From Rostrohypoxylon terebratum (Eukaryota; Ascomycota; Sordariomycetes; Xylariales; Hypoxylaceae), in assembly GCA_022497145.1 (NCBI GenBank), contig MU385890.1, positions 124,001 through 188,000 on the forward strand: a stretch of 64,000 bases of DNA, read 5' to 3'. Position 1 is the first letter of the stretch; each line of letters starts with the position of its first letter. A program made the position numbers and the translations under genes. This document shows positions 32,419-43,220 of the stretch, one piece after another. Under the pieces are notes generated by a model, which was not told where the DNA came from, ran no database searches, and worked only from the letters and a program-made list of their open reading frames with translations.

Positions 32419-34979
32419 TTACACGCGGAATGGAAGAACCATCTCGCCCGGTGCGTTGTACGTCGGCACCTTCATGTCCAGAGCCTCGCCCGAGTATCCG
32501 AGATCTTCGGCTACCAGCATCGCTGCCTTCTCTCCGATGAGAAGGGCAGTGGAATATCTATTTTTGCGTTAGAAACGATCGGAAAAACAAACACCGTAAT
32601 TGAGGTACTTACGTGTTACATCCGACATTGTCGGGGCAGATACTGAGATCCGCGACCTTGAGTCCTTGGACTCCGTGGACGTTAAGACGCTCGTCTAGGA
32701 CACCGTGCTTGACGATACTGTTACCCTCCTTCGGGGCCATAGAGCAAGTCTGGAGGATGATGTCAGATTTGATCGATTTCGCGCGAATAGACGAGATCAA
32801 GGATACTTACGCCCAAACAGTGCCAGGTACTCTCGACGTGCCTCCTCACCCATTCTTCAACAGCCTCAATATCCTTCTTGCTGTATTGAAGTTCCTCTCG
32901 GACATCTGCCTTGTTGCTGTTCAGGATGTTCGCTTGCGCCGTCTTGCTTGGCGCGGGGTTGAAGACGCTCCAGCTACCGTGCTGAAGACCAGCGCTCAGG
33001 TTACCCGGAAGAGCGTACCTCTTGGTGGTCTCGAGGTCCATGTCGTTGGCGCGAGCCGGCGAGTCGTAGTCGAAGAAGGGGTGCATCGCCTGGACTTCAC
33101 CCGCGTAGGCGTCCATTCGGCGGGCCGTCTCTCGAGATTTGATGTAGCCCCAAACCATGGGAGCCATATCACGCTCGTCGTTCATGAAGCCGGGGTCGAA
33201 ATCGGGGCTCTCGTACGGGTCGGCCGACTTGATATGTATGAATCCTCGCGAGAAGGGGTATTCCAAGAAGTGGAACATCGTGAAGAAGTTTCCGGGAGGC
33301 CTACCAAATTAGTGAGAAATTCGACCATATCTCAATATCGTATTACTCACATGAGCATGTGGTCACCAAACCATCCAGAAATAATGGAATAATGCATCAC
33401 AGGCTTGTCGGGCTTGTCCTTGAAGTACGATTTCCATCCTTCGTTAAATTGTGGGTGGGGCCAAGATTCAAACTGCTTCAGTTCTGCCTCGGTCGGTCGG
33501 ATTTTCACACCGGCATCGATACCGTTTGTAGATAAAGGACCAGTTCCCTTTAACGCCCATTCTTCAAATACCTCTGAAAGACAATTAGATCTATATCAAG
33601 TCACAAATGCTGTCCCGGTTTAACTTACTCTTCTGGACTTCCGGTACACCTCGGACGAAGTCGTCAAAACTCTCGGTCTCGGGCTTCGCGCGATATACGG
33701 AGAAGGTCAAGTAGTGGTCCTGGAAGTTAAGACCAACGCCAGGAAGATCGACCTTAGGCTCGACGCCAGCCGCCTTAAGCTTCTCGGGGTCACCTACCAA
33801 TCGTTAGACCACATATATCCACGTTTTCATTCCGATTCCGATATACGTACCGATTCCAGATCGCTGGAGGATCAACGGGGAGGAAAGGGTGCCTCCGGAT
33901 ACGACGATTTGCTTACGCGCTTTAAATATGCGGGGCTTTAGTTGATTGGGATGAAGCGGCTTGGTCGGAACGGTCTGAACACCAACGGCCCTGCCATTCT
34001 CGATGATAACCTTTTCGACCTTGGTGTTGCAAGCAAGATACAGATTGCTGTGGACCGCGCGAGTTGAGTGAACGTATGCATGAGCGCTGTCGCTTCGTCG
34101 GCCGGTCTGTGTAGCATTGACGGTTAGCCATGAATCTAGAACAGAGTAGGGGGTAGGGAGAGACTTACGTCACGGTTGATCCATTTCAGCCAATGCTCGG
34201 CACCATGTCCGGTGGACAAATCTTGCAAATCGTCAACGATCGGGATATCCTGGGATTCTGCTGCCCTCAAGAAGTCATCCTTGACAGGGTATGTGCTGAA
34301 CTACGGTTAATTCCGTGGACCTATAAAATCGAAGTACGGTCCATTACTTACTAGTTTCCGAACGAAACCTTGATCGGTCCCTCAAATCCATGGACGTCCC
34401 TTGACCAATTAGTCTCGTCTTTTTAAGGGGAGCCTATTTCTAATACTAACTTGTTATGGCACGCTCGCTGATAGGTCTCGTGCTTCTTCATGAGCGGAAG
34501 AAGGTCCTCGGTTTTCCATCCCTTGGCCTGGAAATCGTCGTAGTCCGAAGCCGAAGCGCGCGTGTACATCTAAGAAGTCTTAGGTTCAAATTCGCTGAAC
34601 ATTGGAAGTCCTCACTTACCAAGAAGTTAATACTAGATCCGCCTCCCAAGACGTGAGCGCAAGGAACCACCGCCTTTCGACCGGAAAGATGCTTGGACGG
34701 GCGAGCTTCGTAGAAAGATGCCGTTTTCGAGTCCAGCTTCATGTTACGGGGGTAAACCCCCGGCCTGAACACCCATGGGTTGTTGAGGTTGCTCTCGCCA
34801 GCCTCGATCAAGAGAACCTTTAAGTTATGATCCAAATTTGCCAGACTGCTCAGAGTCAGTACAAGATATCTTGCACATAGCCTTGATCAAAGGGTGAAGA
34901 CATACCGTCCTGCTACCACACAACCGCAACTACCACCACCGCACACAATAATATCAAATTCCTCAGGTAAAGGGCTCAT
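32419..34979 (-). CDS. Alcohol (methanol) oxidase, GMC family
   Basis: Eleven exons on the minus strand: 34979-34906, 34845-34620, 34569-34451, 34399-34352, 34295-34169, 34106-33851, 33793-33629, 33573-33351, 33300-32811, 32749-32613, 32557-32419. All ten introns have GT-AG ends and phases close, giving 667 residues; yeast alcohol oxidases are about 663. Residues 6-19 hold EEFDIIVCGGGSCG, the FAD Rossmann motif. LLIEAGESNLNNPWVFRPG and CAHVLGGGSSINF follow. The GMC catalytic His is in TWHCLGTCSMAP and the Asn in CPDNVGCNTYSTALL. The enzyme oxidises short primary alcohols to aldehydes with O2, yielding H2O2, usually as an octamer in peroxisomes. The C-terminus is ...LPFRV, not a canonical PTS1 (see findings). 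A further in-frame ATG lies 15 codons upstream at 35024; I prefer 34979 because the conserved sequence begins there. In filamentous fungi the physiological substrate may be methanol released from pectin or lignin. Confidence 0.93.
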
Positions 34980-37900
34980 ATCGTCTTGTTGTTTCTGGTC
35001 CCAGCCGAAAATCTTGGAGAACATGTTGTGAAACCACTCTGTGGAGGACGGTCGCGTTCTTATGCTTTGTGGAATGACGGGAGGGCTGGATCTACAAATA
35101 CTCGGGATGAGGGGTGCATTCAGGCTTGACTGTTAGTTAGAATCCCCCAACGGCCCCTCTATCCCAGTATCTATTCTACAGGCATGCCAACTCATTGTCG
35201 AGGTCATCTGATATCAAGCGATGCAACACATCTGCATATGTCACTCCAGCCGAGACAGCTGTTCGGATAAGATGGAAAACCAAATCCAAGGAAGCCCAGG
35301 AAATCCCAAGTTCCCAAACGTGTAGCGAGAGGTATCATCCAACCAGATCTGGAACGACCAGGTTCGGCACTCTACGATGCCCTACGTTAAGTGTTACTAA
35401 GTTCTAGTTCATCCACGTCACCTGTCGTGGCACGTCCGTGATATTCGATCCACGGTTGCCGGCTCAGATTGTCGTCTACGGATGTAAGAAGTATCTAGTG
35501 TGCTGTCGCCCAGCAGCACGTATCTCGGTGAGGCTCGGGATGTTGTTTCTTCACAGCCTTGTGGTCGCCCTACCCCTGTCCCCTGTGTCTCTTAGTCTGC
35601 TACCCCAGGTTGCTTTGCGTATGCCTCCATCCTCATTGGCCACTAGCAGATGGACCTCGTATGCAAGACGGATACCAAAATGCGGGGGAGGAGACCGTGA
35701 GGTCAAATACCCGTCAATCTATATCCAGCCCCTGCTTCCCCGCAGTTTTCGAGGCGGATATTATAGTTCGTTTTGAGTCGTTGGGTCTATAACTACCTAG
35801 TTACCTAGCAACTATCCCAGACCTATCCAAGAGCAGCACGCTGCATGCGCAGTTCGAGCCAATAGCCTCCATGCCGTACCTTAGCGTTCGATGCTGACCC
35901 TTCCGCTGACCAACATAGTTCTTCTTCGTAGGGTTGGCAGCTTCTCGTCCTCGACACGGCCAGACCGTTTTCTCCACGCCAATCTTCCCCAGAAACATGG
36001 GAGTCGATCAAGAATCTAAGGCACGCTAATTGATACTAACTCCTCGATCCCAAACCTCCACCGTCAGCAGGGGACGGCGAGAGACGACCTGCTCCCCGTT
36101 TCCAGGATTCCAGATCGAGTCGATCTGCGACGCGTAGCCGGGCGTTTCCAATATCAAGTCTCTGAACTGCCGACGAAATTTTGGTACAAGACAATCCTCC
36201 CTGTACTACTTCAGACGCACTTCAGATGCACGGTCGTCTTCTCGACGAGGGGAAATTGGAGAAATTCACGTCTCGTACTGCAACAATAACCCGTGATTTT
36301 GTTCTTTCCGGCCAATTCGGATCCAGAGCCAATATAGAACCCTAGTCAGAGTAGCACATACCCTTTAAGACGGTTTAGTTGGGAACCATGCGGCGAACCT
36401 ATGAGAGTCCAGGATAGCCCGGATTGCTTTCAACCTGTTCCGTTACTTATACCGACAGATCGTCATCGTGATGAACAAAACGCACTGGTCTCTCTTCTTC
36501 TGGATGGTCCTCCCTCCCCTCACCCCAAGTCCTAAAGTCTAAGCCCCCTTACTCTTACTTCGCCGACCCCACGAAAAGGGAATTGAGATGATTGAAGTGT
36601 ATTAGCAACGGATATTACTAAATCAAAGCTGAATCTACATTTTCACGATGGGCGAGCGGGTTCTCGCGGCAATTCTCTGGGTCAACATGACTGTGTTGAT
36701 ATTATTACAAGACAGCTCTATATTACCTACTATGTGGATGCTGCCTAGAACATACATGAGATACCAAGCATGGTACTCTGCGAGACATCCATGGATGGGA
36801 AGGAGTGTAGCATGCATGCTCGGTTAACCAATAAGCACCATACAGAAACGCTGTCCCCCACGTTGAGCTGGATTCCTAACCAAGACCACCCTAGGCATCG
36901 CGGTAGTAGATCTGTTCGCGTCTCGAACACATATGAGACATACCTATAGATTCCGTAGTTGGCCGCTCGCAGACTATAGCAACACATATTCCCTTTAGGA
37001 TCTCGACAGGTAAGCGCCCATTGACTCCTTCCTTGTTCATCACATATGCGTTCCTAAAATATATAAAATATAATGGTGTATGCATACGACTTCGGGCTAT
37101 AACTATCCAGTAGCTAGATGTATGATGACATAGTGTTCTAGAGTCTATGCAACTGCCGTTACACCTGCGATGACCCAGAAGCCACCCACGGAACAGGGTC
37201 GAGTAATGCGCTGCACCAAGCTTGCACATATCCCGGCGATGTATCATGTTTGGTGCTTAGGGATTTCCTGAGTAGGCAACCCTACGATCATTAGGCTATG
37301 CACGTATACCCTCTTGTCTGACCGTGTATAGACTCGCGGCTTCGTCTAGGAGAAAACTCGGTATGTGTTGGAGTTTAGTATGTTTAGGATCTCCAAATAA
37401 TGCTGAATTGCATCCTTTGGGACGGCGAGATGAGGTCTTGTCTATACTCGTGACTACGTTACACTATATTAGACCGGGACTTTTGAATTGGCCTTGAAGG
37501 ACTAGGTATGTTACGAAGATCCTTCAGTTGAGAAGATTATGAAGATTATACACATCTCGGAATACCTAATAGGTATCTACATCATAACAGAAATGATCAC
37601 GAAGAGGAGTCAACGTGACTTCTCTACATGGTGAACAATGGGTTTAATACCCACATACCATTACTTTAATATCTATATCCCCATCGTAAATATATGGGTG
37701 CATGAATTCATACACAGAGGCCGGCATATGCACATAGAATCGAACGTAGGGTCTACATCTGTAACAGTATATTTTGTGGCTATGCTTTCATGTTTGCTTT
37801 TATCTATGCGGTTAGACCCCAAGAGTTATAAATCTGATTGGGTTTTACTTAAATGACGTGGCTTGAAGCACGAAGTATGGAGGAAGTATAGTCGGTGGCA

Positions 37901-39331
37901 AATTCCTGTGATAGCTGAAATATGCGGATGATTCAGGAAATCGAACTAAATCATTCGGACCTTTATTGCTACTGCTAGTCTCCATTGAGATGCTCCTAGG
38001 TAGGTAGCTATCATATCAAGGGGAAGGAGAAGAAGTGATGTTAAGGTAGGTAGACATCGGCATTTTCATCCAGGGTCCTCTAGCTTAGATGGCTATAGGA
38101 GGGCAAACACTATTACATTTCCAGATAGGGCTCTAGTTGAATCGTATAACACTTGTTGCAGTTTCCAGAGAGCTAGTTTCTCCTGATTTGGCTGTGTACT
38201 ACTAAAATTAAAAGCAGACGCCCCGGCCTCTTCAAGTACCCCCTGGCACTAAGCTGCAGAATGGTATGCTTTTTCATCGTCTGCCTGCATACGAAAATCC
38301 TTCGGGACAAGCAGCCACAGTCACACCAATTGCAGAGGATGCACAGTGAAAACAGGGCGAACCGGACGTTACAATAATGCCACTTTGATTCTGCGGGCAC
38401 TGAGAACCGGATCGGGTTCCGGAGGCGTGTCTCATACGCGAGCAAGATCCTTCCGCGGTGTAGTACAGACTGTTGATCGGGATTGATACAGCGGATAGGT
38501 GCGGAAGGAGGCTTTCAAGTCTGAAGTACTATATCAATTTCACCAATAAGTACATATACATCGTCGAAGCCCCTTATGTCATCGTTCATGATGATGATCT
38601 CCAACGTGGGAGCTCCGGCATCCGATCTCCGGATCTGTATCTCCAATGCAGCGCGCATATTTGCGCGTACTAACGCTCGTAGAGAGAAAGGGCCTTTAGC
38701 AAGTTGTCCTTAGGTTCCTAGGTCACATTGGAGTTGACCAAGAACTCAACCGAGTATCAATTCACGTCCTCAATTCATACATCACTGAAATTTTTCTATA
38801 GGTAAGGCAATGAACATCTCAGAGTTCTATAAAATTTACCTGATCATGTAAAGAAGCAAATCATGGAAGATTTTCATTCCGACGAGCGGAACATGGAGCG
38901 TGTCAACTTTCAAGCCATGCTCAGTCCAAAATTAACGCGGCGGCCTCGCGACTAATAGAATAGCGCGTCGTATGTTTGTACTCGTTGATTTTTACGTCCA
39001 CAGATGACTAGATGCTAATAACAGCGATATATATGTTATGTTGAGTGGACATGTAAGCGTCTTTGCGCGACTCCTGTCCTTCTACTCCCAAGCTATTGAA
39101 TGAAACTAGAAGGAACCGAACAATTGTCGTTGAGATTTATTCCGTGACCCACAGCTGGGCCAATTGACAATCATCACGATGGATTCTGTTGCGCGAGTGG
39201 GACTGTGGATTCAAGCTCTTTGGTTCGACGCGTTGGGGCCAATGGATACCATATAAGTGATTTTAACAAGCGAAAAAATCATCAGTCGACCATCAACTCG
39301 AATCCGCCGAGTGGATTTGGTTAATGAAATG
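34980..39331. other. Gene-poor region upstream of the alcohol oxidase
   Basis: 4.3 kb with no intact gene that I can support. 35.8-36.2 kb has coding-like minus-strand pieces (separate entry). 36.6-38.2 kb is AT-rich with no visible domain in either strand. The region looks like decayed sequence rather than a long promoter. Confidence 0.45.
35823..36195 (-). pseudogene. Coding-like minus-strand debris, family not recognised
   Basis: Read on the minus strand, about 36195-36030 gives a peptide with natural composition (FRRQFRDLILETPGYASQ, then SIWNPGNGEQVV and LLTVEVWDRG). The piece at 36011-35823 is open in another frame and Trp/Glu-rich. Between them lie stops and no splice pair of sensible size that I could make close. 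A TAG stops the frame just upstream of 36195. I read it as the remains of a gene of unknown kind; chance remains possible. Confidence 0.25.
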
Positions 39332-39442
39332 GCCCGACTAGCTCACCGGTAGAGCGCCTCACTAGTATATCCTCTTGGATATTAATACGAGAAGGATTAT
39401 ACCGCAATGAGGAGGCAACAGGTTCGACTCCTGTGTTGGGCA
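39332..39442 (+). tRNA. tRNA-Thr (anticodon AGT) with a 39-nt intron
   Basis: A full cloverleaf folds. Acceptor stem GCCCGAC pairs with GTTGGGC (39435-39441), with A at 39442 as discriminator. The D arm has GCTC/GAGC. The anticodon stem CCTCA (39357-39361) pairs with TGAGG (39408-39412). The T arm is ACAGG-TTCGACT-CCTGT. The anticodon AGT sits at 39364-39366. The intron, 39368-39406, is placed after position 37 as usual for nuclear pre-tRNAs. A T5 run at 39446-39450 and longer T runs after it would end Pol III transcription. The B box GGTTCGACTCC is perfect. Identity rests on where the intron is cut, which the 7-base loop rule fixes. Confidence 0.85.
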
Positions 39443-39805
39443 ATCTTTTTGGTTTCTTTTTTTCTATTTTTTTTTTCATTTTGAATCTTTGTAATATACA
39501 GATGACAAGACTAGTTTGTTGAGAGTATGTACTATTCACTATTTATCTGATCATTACACTACGAGGAAAGTGGACAAATGTATTATTTTTATTTTGACAT
39601 ACTACTACTAGAAGGTATGTGAGAGTTGATGTAAAATTTTTAGAATAAATTTGAGCTAACGTGAGTGAGCGCTAGAATGCTAGACTTCCTCCACCGAAGT
39701 TCTGCCAGGGCTGGATGGATTGTCCAATAGGAATCATCAGCTTGAAAAAAATCCTCAGCATAGTTATCTAGGCCAATACCAAGCCGGTCTTCACATCATC
39801 ACTTA
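39443..39805. other. Spacer between the two tRNA genes
   Basis: 363 bp; T-rich Pol III stop runs at the left end, otherwise nothing recognisable. Confidence 0.6.
39446..39450 (+). terminator. Pol III T-run terminator for tRNA-Thr
   Basis: Five T four bases after the discriminator base, followed by longer T runs at 39456-39463 and 39467-39476 as back-up stops. Confidence 0.8.
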
Positions 39806-39906
39806 GGCAAGATGGCCGAGTTGGTTATGGCGCCAGGTTAAGGTCACCTTAACATCTTAACATCCTGGTGGAGCAATCCGCGTGGGTTCAAGTCCCACTC
39901 TTGTCA
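39806..39906 (+). tRNA. tRNA-Leu (anticodon AAG) with a 19-nt intron
   Basis: A class II tRNA. Acceptor stem GGCAAGA pairs with TCTTGTC (39899-39905), A at 39906 is the discriminator. The D arm begins TGGCCGAGTTGG, the usual Leu/Ser A box. The anticodon stem CCAGG (39833-39837) pairs with CCTGG (39864-39868). The anticodon AAG is at 39840-39842 and the intron at 39844-39862, after position 37. A long variable arm (TGGAGCAATCCGC) follows, as in Leu tRNAs, then the T arm GTGGG-TTCAAGT-CCCAC. A T6 run at 39914-39919 follows. Confidence 0.93.
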
Positions 39907-40450
39907 CATCTCATTTTTTGTCTCTTCTCAAGTTCTCAGTCTCTTCCATGTAGATTCAGAGATCAGACTTTTCTTTTTTACCTCTTTTTGTCTCTTGAGA
40001 AGACTAATAAGGGTATTCACAACATCTCCTAGGCGTCACTCATATTACGATGCTTGAAGAAAAAGCCAGATATGACCCATGCTTGTCCACTATGCAGGAC
40101 CCGGGTTGCAAGTTCTTTGTGCTGTCAGGTTGAATCGCCCGTATTCTGTGGCCATGGCCATGATTGGCGGAGTGGTGACTGGGTAACAGGGATCCATCGC
40201 CTCAGACCTAGTAGGACTTTAAGATCTTTGTAACGTGTAACGCCCGACCCGCCTCAGCTGCTCAGCCCTCTAACTCTTCCTTAAATCTCGGACCACCTAC
40301 CCACCTGCCATTGTAAGATCCTAAGATCCTCCCTGAAACAGCAGCCTTGGGTATCAAGAAGGTAGGTTCATTAGTTTACCGTCGCCTCTACCTCGGATCT
40401 CAATTGCTTCACTCATTTATCTTCTGTCGTATCCTATCATCTTGTGAATA
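39907..40450. other. Intergenic region before the membrane protein gene
   Basis: 544 bp. It starts with the Pol III T6 stop (39914-39919). The rest is C/T-rich towards 40450 and should hold the promoter of the next gene. No other element seen. Confidence 0.5.
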
Positions 40451-41659
40451 ATGGGTAAACCCTCAGATCTGCCTGCCGGCAAGGCTGCAGCTGATTCCCT
40501 ATCGCTACACTCGAACCTAGGCGAGAGCTCTAGGAACAATATCAACAACGACGACCTCGACACTCCCGAGACTGCCGCCGACGACTTGCCACCAAACTAC
40601 AGCGAAGTCGAATCTCTACTTCCGCCACCCATCCCAGCCCCAACCCTATTCAACACTCCACCTACGACAGCCTCGCTCCTGGTGGACGATGGCAAGGTAT
40701 TCAACGAAGTTAAATACGGCTCGCAATTCTGGATCGCGAAAAGCCTCGAGGACCCCCTCGTGCTCGAATCGCACATCCGAACCATGGCTGCGTTCCCCCC
40801 GCGCCCCTACATCAAGCTCGTCGGAACGCACACGGAGACGCGGCGCAACGACAAGGACAAGAACGAAACACACAACGTTGTCGACTTCGACGTCTCCGTC
40901 GAGCTGACGCCGTACCTGTACTCGGACGCGCAGTACCGCAAGTCGTGGAACCAGCTGCGGACGGTAGAGAACTTCGAGAAGGCGAAGCGGGGTACCATAT
41001 TTCGCAAACGGGCCCCGGGCACGAATCAAAGCATCGAAGTCGGCGGCGCTCCGAAACCGACACTCACGGAATGGTGTCATCGGTACGCCGCCAGCCACGC
41101 CGGGCTGAAGGTGTTCGCGCTGCAACGGACGATGGTCGGGTTCGACGAGGTGCGCGTGAAGGAGCTGTTGCGGGCTTTGGTTCATAATACGAATTACCGC
41201 GGACACCTGAAGGTGGAGCTGGTTATGAAGAATTCGCTGGTGGAGGTGTATAACGAGGCGAGGACGAACCATTGGAGGCTTACGTCGTGGATACAGATGT
41301 TGTTCACCTTCACGCTGCTGTTTCTCTTCGCGTGGCCTTATCTCTGGCTCCGCACGAAGAGGTGGGAGGTCGCTATTTCGGAGTGGCCGTTCTCGAGGGC
41401 CGCTGAGGGGGGTGGGAAGGAGTACGTCAGTATCAGCGAGGAGCAGTGGTATAATCTGTGGGCGCGCGCTATCTACAGGGCTGTGATGGAGAAGCAGCAG
41501 AAGGTTCTGGATCAGTCGGATCTGAGGAGAGCGCAGGAGCCCGAACCAGCATTCAACTCTGGTAACGCCATCGCGGACGGCGCGTTCGATCTATTTAGGG
41601 CTGGAGTCGGCGCCATGAACGAGGTGAATCGGCAGTTGGGCTGGGGCAGGGATTGCTAG
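40451..41659 (+). CDS. Fungal-specific single-pass membrane protein, uncharacterised
   Basis: A 402-residue single-exon protein. The N-terminal ~75 residues are acidic, Pro/Ser-rich and contain DLPPNYSEVE, a PPxY-type motif that in fungi can recruit Rsp5-like ubiquitin ligases through WW domains. A conserved-looking cytosolic domain follows, with GSQFWIAKSLEDPLVLESH and VVDFDVSVELTPYL. One strong membrane segment lies near residues 280-300 (MLFTFTLLFLFAWPYLWL) followed by KRWEV, so basic residues flank it. The C-terminal ~100 residues contain SEEQWYNLWARAIYRAVMEK. Homologous proteins occur widely in ascomycetes without an assigned function, as far as I know. I do not name a function. The start has a reasonable context (AATAATGGG), and the upstream gap of 0.5 kb suits a promoter. 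Confidence 0.85.
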   Translation: MGKPSDLPAGKAAADSLSLHSNLGESSRNNINNDDLDTPETAADDLPPNYSEVESLLPPPIPAPTLFNTPPTTASLLVDDGKVFNEVKYGSQFWIAKSLEDPLVLESHIRTMAAFPPRPYIKLVGTHTETRRNDKDKNETHNVVDFDVSVELTPYLYSDAQYRKSWNQLRTVENFEKAKRGTIFRKRAPGTNQSIEVGGAPKPTLTEWCHRYAASHAGLKVFALQRTMVGFDEVRVKELLRALVHNTNYRGHLKVELVMKNSLVEVYNEARTNHWRLTSWIQMLFTFTLLFLFAWPYLWLRTKRWEVAISEWPFSRAAEGGGKEYVSISEEQWYNLWARAIYRAVMEKQQKVLDQSDLRRAQEPEPAFNSGNAIADGAFDLFRAGVGAMNEVNRQLGWGRDC

Positions 41660-42079
41660 AGGCGCGTCCCGGCTATGGTATATCAGCATAACCGACTGTT
41701 CCGACGTCTTTTTTATAGCGTCGTTTCCCTCTATTTTGCTTCCGTTCTGGCTCAGGCGTCTATATGGAAGCAGGCATTCGTTCTCGTTGCGATTCTCGGG
41801 TTCCGTTGCGTGATGGTCCTTTTGGGATAAGGGTATGGGAGGGTTAGGTAGTGAATAGGAGGACCATTTGCCTAAAATGAAAAATGACTAAGGGAGTCGG
41901 TTAGTCATTTCCATCCATTTACATTTCCAGAGTCATGGTGATTTCTAATGAGCGTTGAATTTGGCCAGAGCGTGTATGGATATAAGGAAATGACATTTTG
42001 CATAGGTTTATCGTGTCTTTGTGTTGTCTTGTCACTTTAAAATATCATTATCACACTTGTTTACATCAAGATCACCAAG
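41660..42079. other. Intergenic region
   Basis: 420 bp; nothing recognised beyond T-rich 3' untranslated sequence. Confidence 0.5.
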
Positions 42080-43220
42080 ATGGCTCCTATTCCTGTCGTG
42101 CTTATCGGACTTTCGCAGTCTACAAAGACTTCTTAAGCTGCTCAGGGTCATTTCCCTTACCTTTTATCACTAAGGGGAAGTTCCAAATATCAAATTGTCG
42201 CTCTGGTTAATTCAAGTACTTCTGCGGCGGAAGCAGCTTGAACATCTTTCGCTCTTCCTTCAAGTGTGAAAGCTTACGGTGACCCGAACGACCTAGCTTT
42301 AGATCCTGATGTTGACCTGGTAGTCTGCTGCACTCGTATGGACACCCATGGCTCATCTACAGGACCGTCTGTACGAGCTGGCAAGGCTGTTTTTATAGAA
42401 TGGCCCTTGGTTAAAGATTACGAGAAAGCTATCGCTCTGACGGAGAAGAAACGCCTCGATAACACTATTATCGGACTTCAGGGGCATGTCCCACCCATTG
42501 TTCTCGAACTCAAGGAAATACTAAAGTCGAGGCGTATTGGCAGAGTACTGAGCAGCGACGTTCGGGCTTATGGCAATCTAGGAACTAGAGGTAAGGTGTC
42601 GGAGGGTCTATCCTACTTTGCGGATCGGGAAGTAGGCGGAAAACATATCACGATCGCTTACGGACATACAATCGACTACGTACACGAGGTTCTCGGGGAA
42701 TTCTCGTCTTTCCAGAGCCGCATGCATTGTGGAAGATGGTTCCGTGGTAACGGAAAAATCTACCGACGTACCAGATCTCCTAGCAGTTCAATGAAAGCTG
42801 GCTAAATGGAAGGTTGGTATTGCCGATGGTGCTACCTTGTCCTTCGCCTTCAGGAACGGGCAACAATTCAATGGAACCCCCGGTTTTGTATGGACTATTC
42901 ACAGCGAGTCGGGCGAGATCATGGTCACAGCCAACGGCGCGTATGTTCATTCCGACTCTTATAAAGACCCCATCGAGATCAAATTACACGATCATAGCAC
43001 AGACGAAATTATCGACGTAGGCTGGGATTGGGAGGACTGGCAAAAGGAACTACCATATCGGTCTCGGATTGTGGCAGAGTTGTACGAGAGGTTCGGGCGC
43101 TGGTGGAGCGAGAGAAAGGCGAGGAGTGATCTTCCCGATGATCAGGAGTGGCCTCGTCTCCACGACGCTGTTATAAGGATGGAGGAGTTTGATGAGCTGT
43201 TTAAGCAGTACGACGCGTAA
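42080..43220 (+). pseudogene. Broken Gfo/Idh/MocA oxidoreductase, GAL80-like
   Basis: From ATG 42080 the frame starts MAPIPVVLIGLSQS, a dinucleotide-fold start, and continues with KYQIVALVNSS, DPDVDLVVC, GKAVFIEWPL, LSSDVRAYGN and TIAYGHTIDYVHEVLGEF, the order seen in Gfo/Idh/MocA proteins related to the GAL80 regulator. It is interrupted by TAA at 42134-42136 and TGA at 42239-42241. Near 42725 the reading frame shifts by one, and the new frame has another TGA at 42792-42794. After that the C-terminal part is open to the TAA at 43220 (FRNGQQF, GFVWTIHSESGE, VGWDWEDWQKELP). No splice pair removes these stops. The remaining protein is well kept, so the loss looks recent. Intact relatives bind NAD(P) and act as sugar dehydrogenases or, as GAL80, as a regulator. 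It lies upstream of an APC permease on the same strand. Confidence 0.88.
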
